Positions 1 to 8,383 of a DNA stretch of 25,634 bases are shown here, one piece after another. The position numbers and the translations under genes were made by a program. The stretch's first letter is position 1. Every line of letters begins with the position of its first letter. Source of the DNA: Desulfobacterales bacterium (lineage in GTDB: Bacteria > Desulfobacterota > Desulfobacteria > Desulfobacterales > JAFDCJ01); assembly GCA_020345785.1 (NCBI GenBank), contig CP070771.1:3894761-3920394 (forward strand). Direction: 5' to 3'. The notes below the pieces were generated by a model that ran no database searches, had not been told where the DNA came from, and saw nothing but the letters and a program-made list of their open reading frames with translations.

Positions 1-182
1 CCGCTATTCCATCATTCCACTATCCTATGATTGAGGTTTATTGAGAAAAAACTTATAACTATCTGTATTTAAATAATATTATTGTGATGCCGCGAGTATT
101 AAACTTAGTTTTTGTATTTTTGTCAATAACTTTCTAAAAATTACCGGCTGAAAAATTTCACCTCATTCATAATAAAATCGAA

Positions 183-1580
183 TCAAATGTGAATAGCCCC
201 CTGAAAGACATTCAGCGTTGCCTCCATGCTGGCCTCTGAAAGCGTTGGGTGGGCGTGGATGGTATGGGTGATTTCTTCATCATTGCATTCCAGTGTTTTG
301 GCGAGGCAGAATTCTGCTATCAATTCAGTGGCTTCCGGTCCAATTATATGAGCTCCAAGAAACTCGCTATATTTAGCATCAAAGATCACCTTCACAAACC
401 CTTCGGTTTCTCCGATAGCGCGAGCTTTACCGTTTGCGGTAAAGGGATACCTCCCCACGCGTATATCATACCCCTTATCTATCGCCTGCTGTTCAGTCAA
501 GCCGACAGTTGCCACCTGGGGCTTGCAATATGTGCATCCTGGAAAATTGCTGTAATTCATTCCCGGAATATCTTTTCCCGCAATTTTATCTGCACACACA
601 ATGCCTTCATGGGAGGCAACATGTGCCAAACACGGCTCTCCGGCGACGTCACCGATAGCATAAATTCCCGGCACACTGGTTCGCATATAGCTATCCGTAG
701 CGATGGCATTTTTTTCTAATTGCACCCCAATTTTTTCCAGTCCCAAACCTTCTATGTTGCCTTGAACCCCGGTTGCCAACAGGCAGCAGTCCGCAATGAT
801 CTCATTCGCACCTTTGGGACCCGACAATTTGGCGGCCACCTGGGCATTCGTGGCCGTTACGGACTCCAACAGGGTTTCGGTAAAGATTGTTATTCCTGCC
901 TTCTCAAAGATCCGTCTCAACGTTGCTGAAATTTCACTGTCTACCGTGGGCAGAATCTGAGGCATCATTTCGACGATGGTTATTGCAGTGCCGAAAGTAT
1001 GATAAAAATAGCCAAACTCCACTCCGATAGAACCGGCGCCGATAATGATCATTGATTTAGGCGGTTTTTTCAGGCATAGCGCCTCTTTGCTGGTTATAAT
1101 CCGCTTGCCGTCTGCTTCGACTCCGGAAATCATTCGGGTTCGGCCGCCGGTGGCGATTATAATATGATTGGCCTTCATCTGCTCGACTTCACAACCTCGG
1201 CTGTCGTTGACGACAACCTTTTTGGCGTCAACAATCATTCCGAATCCTTTAACTACCCGAACCCCGTTTTTTTTCATCAGCAATTCAACGCCCCGGGAAT
1301 TGGCCTTCGCTATCTGTCTGCTCCGCTGGATAATACGGGCAAAATCAAACTTCAATTTATCAAATGTGAAACCCCAGTTTGATGCCTCCTTTAAAAAGGC
1401 CATCTGTTCTGCGCTCTTCAAAAGGACCTTGGTAGGTATACAGCCCCAGTTGAGACAGACGCCGCCCAGCTCCGCTTTTTCCACGACAGCTGTCTTCATG
1501 CCGCTTTGAGATGCGCGTATGGCCGCCACATACCCCCCTGGACCGCCACCGATGACTATCAAATCATAATCAGAAACCAT
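183..1580 (-). CDS. lpdA: Dihydrolipoamide dehydrogenase (E3)
   Basis: This 465-residue FAD/NAD disulfide oxidoreductase reoxidises the dihydrolipoyl arm of 2-oxo acid or acetoin dehydrogenase complexes, passing electrons to NAD+. The N-terminal FAD motif GGGPGG is at residues 11-16. The redox disulfide is C42/C47 in GGVCLNWGCIPTK. A second dinucleotide motif, GAGSIG, lies near residue 180, and the C-terminal dimer-interface catalytic pair is H444/E449 in HAHPTLSE. Length and motifs are those of an intact family member. An AAGGA ribosome site sits 8 bases before the chosen ATG. It is the last gene of the leftward operon that also carries E1-alpha, E1-beta and E2, so it most likely serves that complex, though it could also serve others in the cell. 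Nothing in it looks damaged. Confidence 0.95.
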   Translation of the reverse strand: MVSDYDLIVIGGGPGGYVAAIRASQSGMKTAVVEKAELGGVCLNWGCIPTKVLLKSAEQMAFLKEASNWGFTFDKLKFDFARIIQRSRQIAKANSRGVELLMKKNGVRVVKGFGMIVDAKKVVVNDSRGCEVEQMKANHIIIATGGRTRMISGVEADGKRIITSKEALCLKKPPKSMIIIGAGSIGVEFGYFYHTFGTAITIVEMMPQILPTVDSEISATLRRIFEKAGITIFTETLLESVTATNAQVAAKLSGPKGANEIIADCCLLATGVQGNIEGLGLEKIGVQLEKNAIATDSYMRTSVPGIYAIGDVAGEPCLAHVASHEGIVCADKIAGKDIPGMNYSNFPGCTYCKPQVATVGLTEQQAIDKGYDIRVGRYPFTANGKARAIGETEGFVKVIFDAKYSEFLGAHIIGPEATELIAEFCLAKTLECNDEEITHTIHAHPTLSEASMEATLNVFQGAIHI

Positions 1581-1674
1581 TCATTATTTCCTTCACAATT
1601 CGCTTCAGCTAATTGTATCTAATTCCAACATATTGGCTACCCTGGCGAAATGAATAAGTTGAATACTTCTTAAT

Positions 1675-1691
1675 GCCCCGCATGGCGGGGC
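1675..1691. repeat. GC-rich palindromic hairpin between SDR and lpdA
   Basis: Arms GCCCCGC (1675-1681) and GCGGGGC (1685-1691) enclose a 3-base ATG loop. No T-run follows in the direction of transcription, so a standard intrinsic terminator is unlikely. It lies in the 136-base gap between two operon genes and resembles a REP-type spacer or an mRNA-stabilising or processing hairpin. Confidence 0.6.
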
Positions 1692-1716
1692 TTCAAACTG
1701 GAGGTTCAAACTCATT

Positions 1717-2439
1717 TTAAACTGCGAACCGTTTTAGGTTGATTTCCGGAATATCGACGTTTTCTGGTTGCCGGATTAAAAAAACAACAAGTTCCGCTAT
1801 GTTCTCCGGTTCGATGAGAGCGCCCTGGCTGACGCGTTGGCCCACATAAGTATCTTTAATCAAGTCGGTCCTAACTCCACCGGGGCAAATGGTATGGACA
1901 TGCACATTATGCGGCTTGGCTTCGATGGATAGACAGCGCGCAAATCCAAGCAAGCCATGTTTACTGGCGCAGTAAGCGGCTTGATGGATGTAGCCTTGGT
2001 TACTGGCGGAACTACCTATGGTTATGATTCGCCCGCCCTTCTGGTCTTTCATCTTTAGAAATACAGCCTGGCATAGGAGAAACGTTGCCGTGAGATTGGT
2101 TTTAAGAACCCTTTCCCACTCTTCAATCTTAATTTCCGTAATCGGTTTTTCCAAAAAAATACCTGCATTGCTGATAAGTACATCCAAGGAGTTGAAATGC
2201 TGAAATATCCTTTTCATAGAAGCCTCTATCGCATCGGTATTCATTAGATCACAAGGAACTGCGATAGCCTCCCCCCCGACAGCGTGAATCTCGTCGACCA
2301 CATCTTGCAGTTTATTGGCTGAACGAGCCATTAAGGCCAATTGCATTTTTTCTCGGCCAAGCGCAATCGCAATGGTTTTGCCAATTCCACGGCTTGCGCC
2401 TGTGATTATCGCTGTTTTTCCACTAAGCGTGTTTTCCAT
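1717..2439 (-). CDS. Short-chain dehydrogenase/reductase (classical SDR)
   Basis: A 240-residue NAD(P)-dependent oxidoreductase of the classical SDR family, predicted cytoplasmic. It has the cofactor motif TGASRGIG at residues 13-20, NAG at 91-93, and the catalytic Ser (about 143), Tyr156 and Lys160 in YCASK. Length is normal and all key residues are present. It sits 44 bases after the FGGY kinase in the same leftward operon, so it probably oxidises or reduces a sugar, polyol or ketone intermediate of this pathway. The family is too broad to name a substrate; annotation as 3-oxoacyl-ACP reductase would be by family resemblance only. In contrast to the second SDR in the window (14909-15736), this copy appears functional. 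Confidence 0.88.
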   Translation of the reverse strand: MENTLSGKTAIITGASRGIGKTIAIALGREKMQLALMARSANKLQDVVDEIHAVGGEAIAVPCDLMNTDAIEASMKRIFQHFNSLDVLISNAGIFLEKPITEIKIEEWERVLKTNLTATFLLCQAVFLKMKDQKGGRIITIGSSASNQGYIHQAAYCASKHGLLGFARCLSIEAKPHNVHVHTICPGGVRTDLIKDTYVGQRVSQGALIEPENIAELVVFLIRQPENVDIPEINLKRFAV

Positions 2440-2483
2440 ACGACCTCTTCATATTCGGTATGCGATTTTTGACCCCATGTCCT

Positions 2484-4037
2484 TCATTTTTTCTCAATTT
2501 TAGAAATAGAGGCCAACATATCGCCAATTTCAGAGTTGAATCGACTCGCCTTTCGATAAATTGGCAGCAGCCTTCCGTATGTTGCACTATTTTCAGATAT
2601 CGGCTTAGTAATATCCTCAATTGTATGAATTTCATCAATTATATTAAAATCAGACCAAATGCCGCTCCCAACTGCTGCCAGTGCTGCCGCGCCCAAAGCG
2701 GCTGCCTGTTGATCTATATTCGTTTTAACAATGTCCATCTGATAAACATCGGCGAATATTTGTCGCCAGAGCCGGCTTCGGCTGCTGCCACCGACAACCG
2801 TCATTTCAGCGGCAATGCTGGTGAGTCTTTTTAACTCATCCAATACCAGGCGCAGCCCCAAAGCCACACCCTCCATTACAGATCTTATCACATCCGCCCG
2901 GGTGTGACCGAGATCCAGCCCCATAAATGCACCGCGGATATTCGGACTGTCATCCAAAGAACTCCCACCAGCTAGACTTGGATTAAAAATGAGGGAATTG
3001 GCTCCAACAGGTGAACTTTCCGCCTCCGCTGTCATTCGTTCATATGGATCGCACTTATTCAATCCGGCCTCGAATACAATTGATTGACAAAGTTGATCCC
3101 GCAACCATCGAAAACTGGAACCGGCTGAAAAAATTGCCATAGCCGACATAAACATGCCCGGAATGACATGGGTAAACACATATGGCCTGGTCCGGACATC
3201 CAGCAGAGGGGTTCCGGAAGCCACCGCAATCCAGCTGGATGAGCCTAGTGAGCTGTAAACCCTTCCCTCCTGAAAGCTTCTTGCGCCAAGCGCCATGCAC
3301 GAGTTGTCAACTCCTCCGGCCACTACTTTTACGTGCGCGGGAAGATTCAGGGCTTCCGAGGCTTCCGGTGTAAGCTCTCCGATCACTTCAGTGGACGGAA
3401 CAATTTCCGGAAAAATATCCTTTGGCAGACCACTGGCACTGATCATAAAATCAGAATATTCCCAATTCACAAGATCATAGACACCGCTTCCGGATGCATA
3501 TGAATAGTCGGTAATCATATTACCTGTCAGCTTGTAGTTGATAAAATCCTTTGTCCCAATGATCTTATGGATTTTTTTAAACATCTGTGGCTCATTGTCT
3601 CGATACCACATCATCTTGAATACCGAATACAAATGGGGTGGAAACCCATTGCCGGTCATAAGGTACCATTCACTTTCATCGACTTTCTCGAGGAATTTTT
3701 TACTCTGAGAAAGGGCCCTCGAATCAGTCCAGATGGGCGTTGCTTCACGTAAAAGCTTACCGTTCCGATCCAGAGGAACAACACCCAGACTATGACCTGA
3801 GATCCCACAGCAACCAATCTCATCTCTTTTTATGGGGGCTTCCGCGAGCAAGCGATTTGTACTCTTAACCACCGCGTCCCACCAATCGTTTGGCCGCTGC
3901 TCGTGCCAACCTGTTGCCGGGTATTGGGTCGGGTATGAAACGAAATTTTCGGCCAGGCACCTGCCGTCGCTATCATATAAAGATGCCTTATTACCACCGG
4001 TTCCTAAGTCGTAGGCAATGATGTAATGACCTTTCAT
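2484..4037 (-). CDS. FGGY-family carbohydrate kinase (xylulokinase-like)
   Basis: A 517-residue sugar kinase of the FGGY/ASKHA fold, which transfers phosphate from ATP to a ketose, polyol or related hydroxy compound. The N-terminal phosphate-binding segment reads YDLGTGG. The XylB-like region GLDLGHTRADVIRSVMEGVA and the adenosine-binding VVGGSSRS segment lie in the C-terminal half. I chose the ATG at 4037 because AGGAGAG lies just upstream; the frame stays open 12 codons further to 4073 but without a better ribosome site. It is 36 bases from deoC and 44 bases from the next SDR. The pairing with a DeoC-type aldolase suggests the phosphorylated product is then cleaved. Substrate not determinable; xylulokinase is only the nearest familiar relative. 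Confidence 0.9.
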   Translation of the reverse strand: MKGHYIIAYDLGTGGNKASLYDSDGRCLAENFVSYPTQYPATGWHEQRPNDWWDAVVKSTNRLLAEAPIKRDEIGCCGISGHSLGVVPLDRNGKLLREATPIWTDSRALSQSKKFLEKVDESEWYLMTGNGFPPHLYSVFKMMWYRDNEPQMFKKIHKIIGTKDFINYKLTGNMITDYSYASGSGVYDLVNWEYSDFMISASGLPKDIFPEIVPSTEVIGELTPEASEALNLPAHVKVVAGGVDNSCMALGARSFQEGRVYSSLGSSSWIAVASGTPLLDVRTRPYVFTHVIPGMFMSAMAIFSAGSSFRWLRDQLCQSIVFEAGLNKCDPYERMTAEAESSPVGANSLIFNPSLAGGSSLDDSPNIRGAFMGLDLGHTRADVIRSVMEGVALGLRLVLDELKRLTSIAAEMTVVGGSSRSRLWRQIFADVYQMDIVKTNIDQQAAALGAAALAAVGSGIWSDFNIIDEIHTIEDITKPISENSATYGRLLPIYRKASRFNSEIGDMLASISKIEKK

Positions 4038-4073
4038 CGGCTCTCTCCTGTTAGTTGAAAATCTGATGATCAA

Positions 4074-4769
4074 TCAGAATTCGATTATACCGCCGGGATA
4101 AGCGGCCGCTTGCTCAATAATTTTTTTGCCCGATTCAAATCCTATCCCAAATCGACGTGCTCCTCGACGATACATTTCCAGAACAGTTTCCAGCCTGCGG
4201 ATATCACCGGCCGCCTTTATATCAATTCTGCCTCCTAAACAGGAATGGATCAAGGAAACATTTTCCAGTGTTGCACCCGTAGGAGCCCATCCTGTAGCCG
4301 TCTTCACGAAGGCGGCTCCTGATTCCAAGGATAGCTCACATCCTGTACGTATTTCATCATTGGTGAGATAATGGCATTCGAGAACTACCTTCACGGGAAC
4401 ACCGGCCGCAACTTCTACAACTGAACGAATATCTTCCAATACGTATTCTTTGCAACCGGATCTGAGTTTTCCTATATTTATGACCATGTCCAACTCACTG
4501 CATCCCAAGTCGATCAGTTCCTTGGCCTCGCCAATTTTTGCTTTTACCGTGGCACCGCCGGAAGGAAAACCGACGACGCCCCCAATCACTACTTTTTCAT
4601 CTCCAACCAACTGTTTCAAGAAAGGCGTTTGGCATGGCAAGGTGAATACCGCTTTGCACTGATAGCGAATTGTCAACTCCGCGGCTTGCCGAACATCTTC
4701 TTTACCATGTTGGGCCTGCACTACACTCAGATCCATCATTTGGGTCAACTCACCAAAGTTTAATTTCAT
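4074..4769 (-). CDS. deoC: DeoC-family class I aldolase
   Basis: A 231-residue TIM-barrel aldolase of the DeoC family, whose founding member splits 2-deoxyribose 5-phosphate into glyceraldehyde 3-phosphate and acetaldehyde. The Schiff-base lysine is K156 in FVKTATGW. The proton-relay pair is D94 (ELDMVIN) and K185 (DIKAAGD), matching K167, D102 and K201 of the E. coli enzyme. VGFPSG at 66-71 is also typical. All catalytic residues are intact. It lies in an operon directly before an FGGY kinase instead of a RbsK/DeoK-type kinase, and with no phosphopentomutase or nucleoside phosphorylase, so ordinary deoxynucleoside salvage is not indicated. A related, non-deoxyribose sugar phosphate is a plausible substrate (inference). 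Confidence 0.9.
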   Translation of the reverse strand: MKLNFGELTQMMDLSVVQAQHGKEDVRQAAELTIRYQCKAVFTLPCQTPFLKQLVGDEKVVIGGVVGFPSGGATVKAKIGEAKELIDLGCSELDMVINIGKLRSGCKEYVLEDIRSVVEVAAGVPVKVVLECHYLTNDEIRTGCELSLESGAAFVKTATGWAPTGATLENVSLIHSCLGGRIDIKAAGDIRRLETVLEMYRRGARRFGIGFESGKKIIEQAAAYPGGIIEF

Positions 4770-4800
4770 TGCCTATTAAATCTCTTTAGGGTCTATTTCC

Positions 4801-4863
4801 CCGCAGCTTGCTGCGGTAGAATTGATAAAACCAGCTGTATGATACCCGCGGCTTGCCGCTGGG
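4801..4863. repeat. Pair of similar GC-rich palindromes (REP-like)
   Basis: Two hairpins sit 28 bases apart. The first has arms CCGCAGC (4801-4807) and GCTGCGG (4810-4816) around TT. The second has CCCGCGGC (4845-4852) and GCCGCTGGG (4855-4863) around TT with one bulged base. Their shared core, GCxGCTTGCxGC, marks them as copies of one repeat. Neither is followed by a T-run, so they are more likely REP-like spacers or processing sites than terminators. Confidence 0.6.
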
Positions 4864-4880
4864 AGATTCATTATCCGTGC

Positions 4881-5006
4881 TTATAAAGCAAGATTATAGA
4901 TACTGTCTACCAGCTCTCTATCAATCGGCGGACGGCTATCGAGTTTACCATCCGGGCCGAAAATGATCTTTAAATGGATTGTATAATTCAAAATTTCCCA
5001 TGGCAC
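4881..5006 (-). CDS. Possible 41-residue ORF between E1-alpha and deoC
   Basis: A leftward frame from GTG (5004-5006) to TAA encodes 41 residues beginning VPWEILNYTIHLKIIFGPDG and ending SIYNLAL. A strong AGGAGG lies upstream but only 2 bases from this GTG. It is spaced better (7 bases) for an ATG at 5001 in a different frame, which stops after 18 codons. The composition looks like coding sequence, and the 288-base gap it sits in is the largest in the operon. It may be a real small protein, the tail of a decayed gene, or a frameshifted one. I do not recognise it. Confidence 0.35.
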   Translation of the reverse strand: MPWEILNYTIHLKIIFGPDGKLDSRPPIDRELVDSIYNLAL

Positions 5007-5057
5007 TCCCTCCTTTCATTCTCTGGGTGATCTGAATTACACTGCGATGAGTTTCAT

Positions 5058-6041
5058 TTACTCTAAAAAACTATCGGCATAGACACCTCTCAGAATATCT
5101 GAGGGATCCGGGAGGGTGCATTCATTCTCGCTGTAATTGACAGCCGCCTCAATCTCTTCTTCGACCATTTTCTCAATTTTTTGGTACTCTTCTTCGGTCA
5201 GTATGCCGCCCTTGACAAGCTCGCTTTTGAACCTTTTTATCGGATCGTTTTTTTCGCCTTTTTTTCTTTCCTCATCGGTGCGGTAGATATCGGCATCACT
5301 GATGGAATGACCGGTCCAGCGATGAACCATACTTTCAATCAGCGTAGGCCCTTTGCCGGATCTAGCCCTTTTAATGGCTTTAGCTGTCTCAAGATAGACT
5401 TTTTGAACATCATTGCCGTCCACGTTGACACCCGGCATACCGTAGCCTTTGGCCCGATCAACCAGCTTTTTCATCCCGGTGGCCTTTTCGACGGAAACGG
5501 ACATGGCATAGGCATTATTGATCAGAACAAAAATAACTGGCAGTTTAAGCGCCGCAGCCAAATTCAAACCTTCATGGAAATCACCCCGGTTTGCAGCTCC
5601 ATCACCGAAAAAGCACACCATCACCGCCCCTTTTCCGTCCATTTTAAGACCCAGACCCACCCCGACCGCGATGGGGATCACACTGCCGATGGGACCGGGC
5701 ATCGGAATAATATGCCTGGAAAGATCCCCGTACATATGAGAGCCAGTCGGAACTCTTCCCCCTTCGCACCCCTGTCTTTTAGCATAATAGCCGGCCATCA
5801 GATCCTTCAGCGGCATTCCCTTCATCAATTCCGGATTTTTTCCACGGTGGGACAACGAAACATAATCCCTTTCCTCCAATCCGTAGCAGACGCCGACACT
5901 CGTTGCCTCCTGTCCGATTCCTGGATGATGGTGCCCGCGCAGGCGTGCCTCCTTGAAAAGGGTTGTGATGCGTTCTTCAAGGCGTCTTTCCATCACCATC
6001 CAATAAGCCATCTCTTTTAGATCTTTTTTGGGTATATTCAT
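5058..6041 (-). CDS. 2-oxo acid/acetoin dehydrogenase E1 alpha subunit (PdhA/AcoA-like)
   Basis: A 327-residue thiamine-diphosphate-dependent E1 alpha subunit that, with E1 beta, decarboxylates a 2-oxo acid or cleaves acetoin and acylates the lipoyl group of E2. The ThDP/Mg motif runs from GDGAANRG (GDG at 146-148) to NN at 175-176. HHHPGIGQEA near residue 37-46 and the phosphorylation-loop-like HRWTGHSISDADIYR are also characteristic. Length fits the bacterial alpha-beta type rather than the fused E1. A good AGAGGAAGG ribosome site precedes the ATG. It follows E2 by 41 bases. Gene order beta-E2-alpha is atypical compared with alpha-beta-E2. Whether the substrate is pyruvate, a branched 2-oxo acid, acetoin or another diketone cannot be read from the motifs. 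Confidence 0.9.
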   Translation of the reverse strand: MNIPKKDLKEMAYWMVMERRLEERITTLFKEARLRGHHHPGIGQEATSVGVCYGLEERDYVSLSHRGKNPELMKGMPLKDLMAGYYAKRQGCEGGRVPTGSHMYGDLSRHIIPMPGPIGSVIPIAVGVGLGLKMDGKGAVMVCFFGDGAANRGDFHEGLNLAAALKLPVIFVLINNAYAMSVSVEKATGMKKLVDRAKGYGMPGVNVDGNDVQKVYLETAKAIKRARSGKGPTLIESMVHRWTGHSISDADIYRTDEERKKGEKNDPIKRFKSELVKGGILTEEEYQKIEKMVEEEIEAAVNYSENECTLPDPSDILRGVYADSFLE

Positions 6042-6082
6042 CTGCCTTCCTCTCTTATCGGACGTTCACCCGTTGCCTTTAT

Positions 6083-7315
6083 TCAGCGTAATATCAAAAG
6101 AAGTGATTTAAAATTTTCAAGTTTATCGCGCAGTTCAGCAAAGAACCGGGAGGCAGGACCTCCATGAACCGCACGATGATCATAAGAATTGGTCACAAAC
6201 ATCTTTTTCCTAATCTCTATGGATCCGTTTATGACGGCTGGCACCTCCCTCACAGCGCCGACGCAAACGATCGTCGTTTGGGGGGGCACAATAATCGAAA
6301 AGCCGGAATATAATCCGAGGGGGCCCACATTTGAAATCGTAATGGTAGCATTTTGAACATCCTTGGGTTCGAGTTTATCCTCGCGTGCCCTGAGAACCAG
6401 CGATTTCAGTTCCAAGGCCAACTCAACGATCGATTTGTTCTGAACTTCTCTGACAACCGGTACAATCAACTTCCCGTTGGCATCAACGGCAATACCGATA
6501 TTCACATCGTGCCGGATGACATAATGGTCACCAAAACAATGCGCATTGATTTCAGGCGTAACCTTGATGCCGGCCTGAATCGCCTTCATCAGAAAAGGCA
6601 TATATGTCAACCGCGGGATGGAAGAATCATTTTGGGTTTCGCTCATATAGTCAGACAATTCCGTCACATCGATGTCTATGGATTGTGCATGATGGGGAAT
6701 CTCGGTCCAACTTGCGGTTAACCGATCCGCTATGACTTTACGCCAATGGGTCAGCATCACTTTTTCATCGCCACCCGCGGTCGGCACGGCCGCCAAAGAG
6801 ACCGCCTCAACTTCTTCACGCTCCAGTTTAACCCGGTCTTTTTTCTGATGAACGACCTTGAGCACATCTTCTTTGGTGATCCTTCCCCCCGGACCAGTGC
6901 CGGATGGAATTAGAGCCAAATCAACGCCTAATTTTTTGGCAATGGTCTTGGCAAGGCGTGATACCCTCTTTCTCTTGGCCTTGACGGCATCATCAGGGCG
7001 CATTTGCGCGTCGTCCGGCTTATCGGAGATGCGCTGGTGAGGACTTGGTTTTATGGGGTCGGCAACACGGATCTTAACATCGGATGTGATCATTCCGAGA
7101 ACTCCGCCGACCGGCACCACATCCCCGACCCGGCACCGTATCGCGGTTAAAATCCCACTGCAAGGAGCGGGAATCTCTACGTTAACCTTTTCCGTCTCAA
7201 TCGCAACGATGGGCTCGCCTTCCCGGACCTGGTCTCCGATCGATTTGAACCATTCAACAATAGTCGCCTCCGCGATACCAAACCCTGTTTCTGGAACCTT
7301 TATTTCGTGCAACAT
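6083..7315 (-). CDS. Dihydrolipoamide acyltransferase (E2)
   Basis: A 410-residue E2 core of the dehydrogenase complex. It has one lipoyl domain at about 1-78, with the lipoylated lysine K43 in ETEKVNVE. A flexible linker follows, then the peripheral-subunit-binding domain at about 115-155 (SRLAKTIAKKLGVDL...GPGGRITKEDV) and the trimer-forming catalytic domain to the C-terminus. The active site reads DHRAVHGG: the catalytic H380 is present, but the position that is usually Asp (DHRxxDG) is His384 here. It moves acyl groups from E1 to CoA. It is 18 bases downstream of E1 beta and clearly co-transcribed. The acyl group carried is unknown. Confidence 0.92.
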   Translation of the reverse strand: MLHEIKVPETGFGIAEATIVEWFKSIGDQVREGEPIVAIETEKVNVEIPAPCSGILTAIRCRVGDVVPVGGVLGMITSDVKIRVADPIKPSPHQRISDKPDDAQMRPDDAVKAKRKRVSRLAKTIAKKLGVDLALIPSGTGPGGRITKEDVLKVVHQKKDRVKLEREEVEAVSLAAVPTAGGDEKVMLTHWRKVIADRLTASWTEIPHHAQSIDIDVTELSDYMSETQNDSSIPRLTYMPFLMKAIQAGIKVTPEINAHCFGDHYVIRHDVNIGIAVDANGKLIVPVVREVQNKSIVELALELKSLVLRAREDKLEPKDVQNATITISNVGPLGLYSGFSIIVPPQTTIVCVGAVREVPAVINGSIEIRKKMFVTNSYDHRAVHGGPASRFFAELRDKLENFKSLLLILR

Positions 7316-7333
7316 CTTTAATCCTCCCGCTGC

Positions 7334-8317
7334 CTAAGCAATCTCTAGAACCGCTTTAACAATCTTTTCCGCATTCGGCAGATAAAATTGCTCCATTTCC
7401 GGAGAAGAAGGGACGGGACAAAAAGGCGCCCCCACACGTTTTACGGGTGCTTCCAGAAAATCTAAACCTTGGTCTGCCAGGATGGCGGCTATTTGCCCGC
7501 CGAAACCACCGATGACAGGAGCCTCATGAACGATGACAGCCTTTCCCGTTTTTTCCACTGATTTAAGGATGATTGCTTCATCCAACGGCAGAATGGTTCG
7601 AGGATCCACCACTTCGGCCGAAATATTTTTTTTCTCCAGAAGATTAGCCGCTTCAAGCGCCTGTTGCACCATCGCCGACATGGCGATGATCGTTACATCG
7701 TCTCCTTCCCGCTTAATATCTCCTTTGCCGATCGGAACGATATAATCTCCATCCGGTACAGGCCCCTTGAGTCTTTTGTACAGGTATTTGTGCTCCAGAA
7801 CCAAAACCGGGTCATTGTCCCGTATCGCTGCTTTAAGGAGCCCTTTGGCATCGGCCGGTGCGGAAGGCAGCACGACTTTTAGGCCTGGGACGCCTGCAAA
7901 CCAGCTTTCAAAGCACTGGGAATGATGCATGCCTGCCCCCACGCCTCCGCCGTAGGCCGTTCGATAAACAATCGGAACATCAACCGCTCCCCCCAGCGCC
8001 CAACGCATCTTGGCGGCACAATTAACAATCTGCTCCGAGGCGATCGTCAGAAAATCACCAAACATGAGTTCGACAATCGGGCGGTACCCGACAAGGGCCG
8101 CGCCAATTGCACATCCGGCGATGGCCGATTCGGAAAGCGGCGCATCAATGACCCGCTCTGCGCCAAATTTTTCCAAGAGTCCACGGGTGGCTCCAAAAAC
8201 GCCCCCGCCGCCATACCCAACAGCAATATCTTCACCAATTATAAAAACCTTGTTATCTCTGGTCATCTCTTCTGTAAGAGCTTCATTCACGGCATCCAGA
8301 TAAAATAACTCCTTCAT
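7334..8317 (-). CDS. 2-oxo acid/acetoin dehydrogenase E1 beta subunit (PdhB/AcoB-like)
   Basis: A 327-residue transketolase-like beta subunit that pairs with the E1 alpha encoded at 5058-6041. Diagnostic segments are FIIGEDIAVGYGG (residues 25-37), DAPLSESAIAG (58-68), the HHSQ active-site loop around 131-134, and VPGLKVVLPSAPADAKGLL further on. Length is standard (about 325). It is the second gene of the operon, 66 bases after the VOC gene. Having separate alpha and beta subunits places the complex with the acetoin, branched-chain or Gram-positive-type pyruvate dehydrogenases rather than the homodimeric E. coli AceE type. No damage seen. Confidence 0.92.
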   Translation of the reverse strand: MKELFYLDAVNEALTEEMTRDNKVFIIGEDIAVGYGGGGVFGATRGLLEKFGAERVIDAPLSESAIAGCAIGAALVGYRPIVELMFGDFLTIASEQIVNCAAKMRWALGGAVDVPIVYRTAYGGGVGAGMHHSQCFESWFAGVPGLKVVLPSAPADAKGLLKAAIRDNDPVLVLEHKYLYKRLKGPVPDGDYIVPIGKGDIKREGDDVTIIAMSAMVQQALEAANLLEKKNISAEVVDPRTILPLDEAIILKSVEKTGKAVIVHEAPVIGGFGGQIAAILADQGLDFLEAPVKRVGAPFCPVPSSPEMEQFYLPNAEKIVKAVLEIA

Positions 8318-8383
8318 CGCTACCTCGCTTTAATTTATAAGTTGTTTGGTGCGCTGATGCGGTCTTCGCCTGCCTGCCTACCT

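Noticed and set aside
4074..4769. Deoxynucleoside salvage role for deoC
   Set aside because: No nucleoside phosphorylase, phosphopentomutase or deoxyribokinase nearby; the neighbours are an FGGY kinase and a dehydrogenase complex.
5181..6020. 279-codon open frame on the plus strand
   Set aside because: Lies wholly antisense to the well-supported E1-alpha gene, has no recognisable motif and is a shadow of its codon usage.
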